From Oscillospiraceae bacterium (GTDB taxonomy: Bacteria > Bacillota > Clostridia > Oscillospirales > Ruminococcaceae): a stretch of 49,624 bases of DNA. Shown piece after piece: positions 8,488 through 15,023 of this stretch (position 1 is its first letter; each line of letters starts with the position of its first letter). The notes under the pieces were generated by a model. It saw only the letters and a list, made by a program, of their open reading frames with translations. It made no database searches and was not told the origin of the DNA. The position numbers and the translations under genes are program-made. The stretch is from the NCBI GenBank assembly GCA_009780025.1, contig WRAV01000013.1, positions 1-49,624 on the forward strand. Direction: 5' to 3'.

Positions 8488-8724
8488 ATGACCCGTGATC
8501 AGCTAATAGAGCAAGTAAAAGAAGAGTATGCAAATATCCGCTTTAGTAAGGAGCAGCAGCACTTTCACAACACCACCTCTGGAATTACGCCGGAAGCCTA
8601 TTACGGCACACTGATGAATGCGGTAATTGCCGAGATTGCCAATGGGAAGTTTGACAACTGCCGCTCCGGTAAAGAAGTCGTTGGCAAGGTGATGGCTGAC
8701 AAGTCTCTGCTCTCGCAGTGGTGA
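8488..8724 (+). CDS. Small conserved-looking protein of unknown function
   Basis: A 78-residue soluble protein with a strong ribosome site (GAGGAGTG) 9-10 bases before the ATG. It is charged and mostly helical by composition (MTRDQLIEQVKEEYANIRF...), contains no Cys motif beyond a single cysteine and no membrane segment. I do not recognise the family. It stands between two terminator-like structures and is probably transcribed alone. Confidence 0.65.
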   Translation: MTRDQLIEQVKEEYANIRFSKEQQHFHNTTSGITPEAYYGTLMNAVIAEIANGKFDNCRSGKEVVGKVMADKSLLSQW

Positions 8725-8916
8725 TTATGCTGGCAGAATACAGCCTGCACATAAATTAAAAAAATTCAAATTAAATCAACTAAATTTTGTTATTTTAAAT
8801 GACTTATTTAAACACGATAATCGTAAAGAATCCGAAACAATTGATCGATAAAAAAGACAAATCTCCATAGTATAATCGATGCTGTTGAGAGCTTGAAGTA
8901 TTAAGAAAGGAGCGGG

Positions 8917-8940
8917 ATGTTTAACAATCAAAAAGTATAG
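8917..8940 (+). CDS. Possible 7-residue leader peptide
   Basis: ATG at 8917 follows AAAGGAG by about four bases and opens a seven-codon frame (MFNNQKV) ending in TAG. It lies in the AT-rich 346-base gap before the sugar-nucleotide dehydrogenase, with a TATAAT at 8871-8876 upstream lacking a well-placed -35. Such short frames arise by chance; the ribosome site is the only support. Confidence 0.25.
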   Translation: MFNNQKV

Positions 8941-8956
8941 GCACACTTAATAAAGA

Positions 8957-8984
8957 TTGACATAAGAACCAATAATTCTATATT
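8957..8984 (+). promoter_or_regulatory. Promoter of the polysaccharide cassette
   Basis: TTGACA (8957-8962), 16-base spacer, TATATT (8979-8984). The predicted transcript begins directly in front of a terminator-like hairpin, so expression may be attenuated. Confidence 0.6.
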
Positions 8985-8989
8985 GACAT

Positions 8990-9027
8990 AACGCAGGGAA
9001 AATGACATACTGGGCCCTGCGTTTTTT
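8990..9027 (+). terminator. Terminator/attenuator hairpin in the leader of the polysaccharide cassette
   Basis: AACGCAGGG (8990-8998) pairs perfectly with CCCTGCGTT (9015-9023) across 16 bases and runs into TTTTTT. It lies after the promoter and 44 bases before the first gene, so it can stop transcription before the genes unless overridden. Confidence 0.65.
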
Positions 9028-9070
9028 GCCGAAAAAATTGTTTTTAGCTTAAATCGAGAGAGGTGTACAT

Positions 9071-10393
9071 ATGGAATGTTTACATAAAAAACTTCAAAGC
9101 AAAAAAGCGAAACTAGCGGTAATCGGTTTGGGTTATGTAGGGATGCCATTGGCTGTAGCTTTTTCGAAAAAAGTTGAGACAATAGGCTTTGATGTAAACG
9201 AAGAAAAAATACATACATACCGGCAGGGCTTAGACCCCACTAAAGAGGTCGGCGACGCGGAAATTCGGAATTGTGCGGTTGATTTTACCTTTGACGAGAC
9301 AAAGCTAAAAGAAGCGAAATTTCACATTGTTTCTGTGCCGACGCCGATTTCCAGCGACAACAAACCGGACCTTGAATATGTAATCTCGGCGAGCAAGCTG
9401 ATTGGACGCAACCTTGTCAAAGGTTCGATCGTTGTGTACGAATCCACCGTTTACCCTGGGGCCACAGAAGATGTCTGCATACCATTGTTAGAAAAAGAGT
9501 CCGGTCTTAAGTGCGGCTCCGACTTTAAGGTCGGCTACTCTCCCGAGCGAATCAATCCCGGAGACCGCAAACATCGCTTGGAAACGATCATAAAAATTGT
9601 ATCTGGAATGGACGCAGAAAGCTTAGAGGAAATCGCAAAAGTTTACGAGCTAATCATCGATGCCGGCGTATATAAGGTGAGCTCAATTAAGGTTGCTGAG
9701 GCTGCCAAGGTGGTCGAGAATTCTCAGCGAGACGTCAACATTGCATTTATGAATGAGCTCGCGATGGTGTTCGACAAGATGGGTATCGACACTCAAGAGG
9801 TAGTGGGCGCCATGAACACAAAATGGAACGCGCTGGGTTTTCACCCGGGACTGGTTGGCGGCCACTGCATCGGCGTAGACCCGCACTACTTTACCTACGA
9901 GGCGGAGCGGTTGGGTTACCACAGTGAGCTGATTCTCTCCGGCAGAAGAATCAATGAAAGAATAAGCTCCTTTGTGGGGGAGGCCACGATTAAGCAGCTA
10001 GTTCTGGCAAACAAAGCGGTCAAACAGTCAAAGGTCGCGATTTTGGGCCTAACCTTCAAAGAAAACTGTCCGGATATTCGAAACTCAAAAGTAACGGATC
10101 TCATCGACCACTTGCGCACATATGGAATAGATCCTGTTGTAGTTGACCCTGAAGCCTCTTCGGAAGACGCGAAACGAGAGCTTGGAATAGACTTAGTAGC
10201 TTTAGAAGATTTGCGTGATATGGATTGTGTGATATTTGCGGTAGCGCACGACTCGTTCAAAGAGATAGATACTGCTAAGCTGGAAACACTATTTGGAAAC
10301 TTGCCAAACAACGAGAAGGTAATTGTAGACGTAAAAGGCATGCTAAACAAGTCTGAAATTGAAAATCAAGGTTATCGTTACTGGAGACTATAA
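9071..10393 (+). CDS. UDP-N-acetylhexosamine 6-dehydrogenase (WbpA/WbpO/TviB type)
   Basis: A 440-residue NAD-dependent nucleotide-sugar dehydrogenase that oxidises the C6 hydroxyl of a UDP-sugar to the uronic acid. The N-terminal Rossmann motif GLGYVGMP is at 19-26, the middle domain carries YSPERINPGD, the catalytic cysteine is C266 in GGHCIGVDP, and the C-terminal domain begins near LGLTFKENCPDIRNSK. The PHYF sequence after the catalytic loop and the overall pattern resemble the UDP-GlcNAc/GalNAc(A) branch (WbpA, WbpO, TviB) more than classical UDP-glucose dehydrogenase; this subfamily call is from memory. Its partner is the synthase 24 bases downstream. Codon use here is more AT-rich than in the surrounding catabolic genes. 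Confidence 0.85.
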   Translation: MECLHKKLQSKKAKLAVIGLGYVGMPLAVAFSKKVETIGFDVNEEKIHTYRQGLDPTKEVGDAEIRNCAVDFTFDETKLKEAKFHIVSVPTPISSDNKPDLEYVISASKLIGRNLVKGSIVVYESTVYPGATEDVCIPLLEKESGLKCGSDFKVGYSPERINPGDRKHRLETIIKIVSGMDAESLEEIAKVYELIIDAGVYKVSSIKVAEAAKVVENSQRDVNIAFMNELAMVFDKMGIDTQEVVGAMNTKWNALGFHPGLVGGHCIGVDPHYFTYEAERLGYHSELILSGRRINERISSFVGEATIKQLVLANKAVKQSKVAILGLTFKENCPDIRNSKVTDLIDHLRTYGIDPVVVDPEASSEDAKRELGIDLVALEDLRDMDCVIFAVAHDSFKEIDTAKLETLFGNLPNNEKVIVDVKGMLNKSEIENQGYRYWRL

Positions 10394-10417
10394 TAGAAAC
10401 AAATAGGAGGTTCTTGA

Positions 10418-11884
10418 ATGACTTTAAGTGCTGCGAGAAAAGAAAAGTTGTACGAGAACTACCGCAAAAATACCAGCACAATAAATAAAAACGAAGTCAA
10501 AAAACTAAACCGCCTCTTTACTCCAGTTGGCAAAATTGCCTTGATTCTATTCATCGTAATATGTTTTTTGGCGATATGGCGGTTTACACAAAGAACGGAG
10601 CAGTGGTACTTTTTAGGCGGAATGATGCTTGCGTATCTGGTGGTCAAACAATTTTTCGCATTGCTTTATCGACCTTGCAAAAGAGAGCTTACCAAAGAGT
10701 ATAAGGTAACAGCGATTATCACCTGCTTCAATGAAAACCCCACATCTGTGGTGTCGATATTCGAGAACATTCTAGCGCTTGACTATCCCGTGCAAGAGAT
10801 ATTGTTTTTGGATGACGGCAGCGCAGACACTCTAGCTTTTGAGGTCGCGAAATCATTTGCCGAAGACCACCAAAGCAACCCAGGCGCTCCTAAATTTCAG
10901 ATTATACGCTTTGAGGAAAACCGCGGCAAGCGTGAGGTGTTGATTGACGGATTTAAGATAGCGAGTGGCGACCACGTCTTTTTGCTGGACTCGGACAGCG
11001 AGATACTACCAAATGCGCTGACAGAGCTCTTGCGGCCGTTCGAATACGGCAAAACAACTTCCTGCGTAGGGAATATCGGCATACTCAACAAGAACAAAAA
11101 CTTCCTTACCAAGCTGCAGTCTATCTCGTACTTCGGTGCCTTTCAATTGGGTAGGGCGGCACAGTCGGTAACCGGCAACGTAGCGATTTGCAGTGGGGCA
11201 TTTAGCATACATAAGAAAGACTTTATCCTGCAAAACTTGGACAAGTTTAAGCGAACCTCTTTGTTTGGTATACATGTTTCCTCCGGTGATGACCGCGAGC
11301 TTACAGCCCTCTCTAAAATAGCCGGTGGGAAAACCCGCTACCAGAGTACCGCATATTGCGAAACAGAAGCACCGGAAAATTGGCGGAAATTTCAATCGCA
11401 ACGCAGAAGATGGCAACGGTCCGCGTATATTGGTAGCTTGGCGTCTATAAAGGAGGCGCTCCCTAAAAAAAGCATAGGGTTCGTATTTTGGGCGTTTGCA
11501 GAGGCGTACTTTTGGCTGATTGCCCTGATCATCTTTGCACTGTCAGCAATGATGAATGGCTTTAACATGGACATCGTAGATGTTGTTATATATTTCGCTA
11601 TCATAACGTATAAGCAAAACGGCTTCTACCTTTTGTATAACCCTGTACGCTTTTTGTTTGCGCCGTTTTATTTTTTTGTCTACGGTTTTTCACTGGCATA
11701 CACGCGTATTCACGCGGCGCTCACCATCACCGATGATGGCTGGGGCACAAGGGGCGGGGTTAAACGCCAGAAAGAGCAAGCGGTTCCAGCAGGCGAGCAA
11801 GTGCAACAGGGGCTTGTCCCGGCGTGTGCAGCCAGGAGTGGCGATAGTGCTAGCAATCTACTCAACGATATTGACGCGGCCTAA
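10418..11884 (+). CDS. Processive membrane glycosyltransferase, hyaluronan-synthase-like (GT2)
   Basis: A 488-residue family-2 glycosyltransferase that probably polymerises and exports a polysaccharide. Two membrane segments lie at about 38-55 and 66-85, the catalytic domain follows, then several C-terminal segments (about 347-430). Motifs match hyaluronan/chitin/cellulose synthases: D132-D-G-S, D191-S-D-S, GDDRELT at 290-296, and QRRRWQRS at 328-335. The WGTR sequence after the last membrane segment is also typical of class I hyaluronan synthases. Ribosome site AGGAGG precedes the ATG. The dehydrogenase upstream should supply the UDP-uronic acid donor; because it looks like a HexNAc-type enzyme, the polymer need not be hyaluronan. 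The last 55 residues are a low-complexity cytosolic tail. Confidence 0.85.
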   Translation: MTLSAARKEKLYENYRKNTSTINKNEVKKLNRLFTPVGKIALILFIVICFLAIWRFTQRTEQWYFLGGMMLAYLVVKQFFALLYRPCKRELTKEYKVTAIITCFNENPTSVVSIFENILALDYPVQEILFLDDGSADTLAFEVAKSFAEDHQSNPGAPKFQIIRFEENRGKREVLIDGFKIASGDHVFLLDSDSEILPNALTELLRPFEYGKTTSCVGNIGILNKNKNFLTKLQSISYFGAFQLGRAAQSVTGNVAICSGAFSIHKKDFILQNLDKFKRTSLFGIHVSSGDDRELTALSKIAGGKTRYQSTAYCETEAPENWRKFQSQRRRWQRSAYIGSLASIKEALPKKSIGFVFWAFAEAYFWLIALIIFALSAMMNGFNMDIVDVVIYFAIITYKQNGFYLLYNPVRFLFAPFYFFVYGFSLAYTRIHAALTITDDGWGTRGGVKRQKEQAVPAGEQVQQGLVPACAARSGDSASNLLNDIDAA

Positions 11885-11885
11885 A

Positions 11886-11925
11886 ACAATAAACCGGACG
11901 TCTTAGCCAGCGTCCGAATTGTTTT
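11886..11925 (+). terminator. Terminator of the polysaccharide cassette
   Basis: CGGACG (11895-11900) and CGTCCG (11911-11916) form the core stem, extended by flanking A/T pairs (ACAAT/ATTGT), followed by GTTTTG; immediately after the synthase stop. Confidence 0.75.
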
Positions 11926-11988
11926 GTATGTGGGCCTAAAATGCGCGGGCCAAATAAGGGCTGGCCACTTATTTGTAGGGACTATGTA

Positions 11989-12017
11989 TTGACAACGATG
12001 GGGCAGACTGATACTAT
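11989..12017 (+). promoter_or_regulatory. Promoter of the transaldolase-family gene
   Basis: TTGACA (11989-11994), exactly 17 bases, TACTAT (12012-12017). It leaves a leader of about 320 bases before the start codon at 12340. Confidence 0.7.
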
Positions 12018-12339
12018 TTAATCTATAATTCAGTGTTCAATGTTCAAGAGGTCGCTTATACTCGTTCCACATTATTAAAAGCAGTACAGAACAACTGTTT
12101 TTAAGCGTTCGGACAAGCTGCGGTGGCGTCGTATAAATGCTGCGGAAGCACCGTGAATACGCCTTAGCGGCTAACCCTGCATGTGTTGTGGGCTCGCCGC
12201 CACACAATCGTAGAGCGTGTAAACATGAAGAGCAAAGAACACTTTTCATGTGGAATGGATATATCCTGAATTTTCCCGCCGTGACGCGGAAAGCTTTTGA
12301 CTCAGCTCCGAATGAAAATGGAAAGGGGATTTATAGGCA
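12018..12339 (+). other. Long untranslated leader before the transaldolase gene
   Basis: About 320 bases without a credible gene between the promoter and the start codon. Several local inverted repeats are visible, among them CATGAA/TTCATG near 12223-12250 and TGTG...CACA with GGC/GCC near 12181-12205. No T-box GGTGGNACCGCG element or other riboswitch core was recognised. A 14-codon frame near 12224 lacks a ribosome site. Confidence 0.4.
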
Positions 12340-13407
12340 ATGCAATACAAGAGCCCACTATACGAGATGAGCCAGACGACACCAACCCAATTTTGGAACG
12401 ACAACTGCTCCCTAACTGACCTTGCATTTTCCATTGAACACGGCGCGGTGGGGGCGACCACAAACCCGGTAATAGTCGGCCAAGTGCTGGAAGCAGACAT
12501 GGAAAAATACACCCCCACAATCAAACAAATGCTGGCCGCAAACCCTGATGCCACTGAAGACGACATAGGCTGGATGCTAAATGAGAAAATGGCCGTCGAC
12601 GGCGCCAAGCTGCTCTACCCTGCCTTCCAGAAAAGCGGCGGCAAGTGCGGGTACATTTCTATCCAGACCAACACTAAATACTACCGCGACACCGACAAAA
12701 TGGTTGAGCAGGCCGTACGGTTCTCTAAACTGGCCGAGAACATGATGGTCAAAATGCCGATGACCGCCCAAGGCGTCGCTGCGGTTGAAGAGTGCACTTA
12801 CCACGGGGTAAACATAAACGCCACTGTGAGCTTTACCGTGCCTCAGTCGATTGCCGTTGCCGAAGCTGTGGCTCGTGGTATGGAGCGCCGGGCCGCCGAG
12901 GGTAAAGACAATTCCAATCTGCACCCGGTATGCACCATAATGGTCGGTCGGGTAGAAGACTGGCTGAAAGAAGTTGCCGAGGCAAAAAATATCATCGTGG
13001 ACCCGAACGCCCTGGTCATGTCGGGTGTCGCGGTGTTCAAGAATGCGTACAAAATCTACAAGGAGCGTGGCTACCACACCAAGCTGCTTGCGGCGGCGTA
13101 TCGCCACCATCACCACTGGTCTGAGTTTATTGGCGGCGATGTTTCGATGACCATACCGCCTGTGTGGGTTCGTAGGTTTGCCGCCAGCGATATCGCGGTT
13201 GAAAATCGCATGGACACGCCGGTCGACCCCAAGCTCATTGCCCAGCTGCAAAAGCACTTCCCCGACTTTAACAGAGCGTATGAGCCGGATGGCATGAGGC
13301 CTGAGGAGTTTGAGTTCTACGGCGCCACCAACAGGACGCTAAACCAATTCCTGGGTGGATACGACAAGATGATTAGCCTGGTGCGCAGGGCTATGCTTAA
13401 TCCATAA
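12340..13407 (+). CDS. Transaldolase-family protein
   Basis: A 355-residue TIM-barrel aldolase of the transaldolase family, which transfers or cleaves dihydroxyacetone units through a lysine Schiff base. Diagnostic motifs are GATTNPVIV near residue 38-46, where the family has its TNP signature, and MVKMPMT near 141, whose lysine is the expected Schiff-base residue. Length is greater than TalA/TalC (about 215-330 residues), and the sequence includes an unusual YRHHHHWSEFIGGD stretch, so the substrate may differ from canonical sedoheptulose-7-phosphate. GGAAAGGGG lies 11 bases before the ATG. It opens the catabolic region and has its own promoter and terminator. Confidence 0.8.
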   Translation: MQYKSPLYEMSQTTPTQFWNDNCSLTDLAFSIEHGAVGATTNPVIVGQVLEADMEKYTPTIKQMLAANPDATEDDIGWMLNEKMAVDGAKLLYPAFQKSGGKCGYISIQTNTKYYRDTDKMVEQAVRFSKLAENMMVKMPMTAQGVAAVEECTYHGVNINATVSFTVPQSIAVAEAVARGMERRAAEGKDNSNLHPVCTIMVGRVEDWLKEVAEAKNIIVDPNALVMSGVAVFKNAYKIYKERGYHTKLLAAAYRHHHHWSEFIGGDVSMTIPPVWVRRFAASDIAVENRMDTPVDPKLIAQLQKHFPDFNRAYEPDGMRPEEFEFYGATNRTLNQFLGGYDKMISLVRRAMLNP

Positions 13408-13445
13408 TTGGTACGCTAAGTTCTCAGCGAGCCGCAGGGTCAAAT

Positions 13446-13480
13446 AGCGCGCTCAGTTTTTTGGGCGCGCTGTTTGTTTT
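13446..13480 (+). terminator. Terminator of the transaldolase-family gene
   Basis: AGCGCGC (13446-13452) pairs with GCGCGCT (13465-13471), followed by GTTTGTTTT, 39 bases after the stop codon. Confidence 0.85.
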
Positions 13481-13552
13481 GCGCTCTCAGCTATATGTTA
13501 CATTAGACTGTCTGAAACCTCAAAAGCCCAAATAACACCAGCGCGCCGAAGA

Positions 13553-13581
13553 TTGACATGCGAATTTTAATAGTGTACAAT
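13553..13581 (+). promoter_or_regulatory. Promoter of the AraC-family regulator gene
   Basis: TTGACA (13553-13558), 17-base spacer, TACAAT (13576-13581). The gene start is about 200 bases downstream, leaving room for the structured leader at 13632-13709. Confidence 0.75.
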
Positions 13582-13631
13582 CATAGTGTATAGAAATCAG
13601 GCATCATGTACCACCCAGCCTGACGGTTTCA

Positions 13632-13709
13632 AGCCATCGTGGAGGTCCAGTACACGCCGCCCTGTGTGATGCCGAAAAATCACCTGGCGGCTATAAACGA
13701 TAGATGGCT
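13632..13709 (+). promoter_or_regulatory. Structured leader RNA, riboswitch-like, unidentified
   Basis: AGCCATC (13632-13638) pairs with GATGGCT (13703-13709). Inside, GCCGCC (13656-13661) pairs with GGCGGC (13686-13691), and GTGAT (13666-13670) with ATCAC (13679-13683) around the loop GCCGAAAA. A weak third arm (GTG/CAC near 13639-13655) would give a multi-branched junction. The element lies between a strong promoter and the regulator start. I could not match it to a known riboswitch class. Confidence 0.45.
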
Positions 13710-13780
13710 GTTAATTCCTTGACAATCAATGACATATTATGATGTTTATGCACTGTAGACTGTGGAGAGGAGGAAGGGCC

Positions 13781-14656
13781 TTGGATTTGCAAAAGAGCGA
13801 CCAATACAAAGGTAAAGTCGCGGATGACTTCCAAATTGAGCATAACGTTTCTACCATAGACGAAAAAAGCACACTACATATTCACGAGATGTTTGAAATT
13901 GTGTTTGTTCTATCTGACGGTATGCGGTGCACTATTGGCGAAAATACCCACATCCTTGCCAAAAACACCATGCTGCTTTTTAACAATATGGACTTGCACA
14001 ACCTGTCGCTGGCGCCCGACACAAAACTGTGCGACTACTATGTTATATACTTTGACCCCGGTCTTGTAAGAAATTTGCTATCGGAATCCACAAATATTTT
14101 AGAGTGCTTTTACTACAGGCCGTTTAACGACCCCAATATTCTGGTTTTTGAACAAGACGAAGTATTCGGGGTTTTGGATGTATTCAATAAACTGAACTAC
14201 TGCTACCACAACCTCCACGAGGACGGCGTCTACGGCCGCGAGCTGAGGATGAAGTTCCTTTTGGGTAGCCTGCTCATTAAAATAAACCTGGCATACCGGC
14301 TCACACACGGAATAAGTGTCAACACAGACACCGGGAGCTACAAGCGCATATACAACATCATGAACTACATCCAGCAAAACTACGCGGAAGATATTACTCT
14401 CGACTCCCTGGCAACCATGTTCCACATTGGTAAATTTTACATGTGTTTCCTATTCAAGGGCGTCACAGGTGTGTCTCCATCCCAATATCTGGCCAATTGC
14501 CGCTTGATGAAAGCTAAAGAGATGCTCATAAACAACTACTCTGTCGACGATGTCTGTGGGCGTGTCGGATACAAAAATTTATCTCACTTCAGCCGATCGT
14601 TTAAGCAGCATGTCGGCACAAGTCCAAAGCAATATCAAATGGCTTTTAGGGCGTAA
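13781..14656 (+). CDS. AraC-family transcriptional regulator with cupin sensor domain
   Basis: A 291-residue regulator. The N-terminal part (about 20-100, with HIHEMFEIVFVLS) looks like an AraC-type cupin that binds a small effector; the C-terminal 100 residues hold two helix-turn-helix units (ITLDSLATMFHIGKFYMCFLFK and VDDVCGRVGYKNLSHFSRSFK) ending in the family hallmark GTSPKQYQ. TTG at 13781 is chosen as start because GGAGGAAGGG lies seven bases upstream; an ATG frame from 13739 has no ribosome site. It is the only recognised transcription factor in the catabolic region and is followed by the hydroxylase genes after its own terminator, so it is the likely activator of the region. Confidence 0.9.
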   Translation: MDLQKSDQYKGKVADDFQIEHNVSTIDEKSTLHIHEMFEIVFVLSDGMRCTIGENTHILAKNTMLLFNNMDLHNLSLAPDTKLCDYYVIYFDPGLVRNLLSESTNILECFYYRPFNDPNILVFEQDEVFGVLDVFNKLNYCYHNLHEDGVYGRELRMKFLLGSLLIKINLAYRLTHGISVNTDTGSYKRIYNIMNYIQQNYAEDITLDSLATMFHIGKFYMCFLFKGVTGVSPSQYLANCRLMKAKEMLINNYSVDDVCGRVGYKNLSHFSRSFKQHVGTSPKQYQMAFRA

Positions 14657-14734
14657 GCGCCTGCTCCTAAACCCAAAGTGTGCCTAGGCTAAAGATGCCT
14701 GAAAGCGCGTGTCCAGGCAAAAAAAGACATCATG

Positions 14735-14769
14735 AGCTACTCCGTGGTTTTTACTGCAGAGTAGCTTTT
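14735..14769 (+). terminator. Terminator after the AraC-family gene
   Basis: AGCTACTC (14735-14742) pairs with GAGTAGCT (14759-14766), followed by TTTG. About 80 bases after the stop. Confidence 0.75.
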
Positions 14770-15023
14770 GTTCCCAAATTTTGATATAGCCACGATACCG
14801 CTCGCAATTCAAAAACACAAGAAATGCAAACTTTTTATCTATAAAGAAAAAAAAACGCACATGGGAATGTGTTAAATTTAGAGTAGTCGAGTAGGCTTAC
14901 TGAGCGGTGCTTATCATAAAAAGATTTACTTGCCGCAGTGCGTATTTCAAGCATTTAACTCAGTTGTCGAAAGATTCCAAATACAAACATATCTCAACTT
15001 AACAGGAAGGAAGCAGAGCAGAT
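14770..15023 (+). other. AT-rich region upstream of the molybdenum hydroxylase genes
   Basis: About 250 bases without a gene. It must hold the regulatory region of the hydroxylase operon. No promoter of good quality was found; an AraC half-site cannot be predicted. The ribosome site AGGAAGGAAG precedes the hydroxylase start. Confidence 0.4.

Noticed and set aside
12018-12339. T-box or tmRNA in the long leader
   Set aside because: No T-box core or tRNA-like end was found.
13739-13780. ATG start for the AraC-family protein
   Set aside because: It lacks a ribosome site, while GGAGGAAGGG lies seven bases before TTG at 13781.
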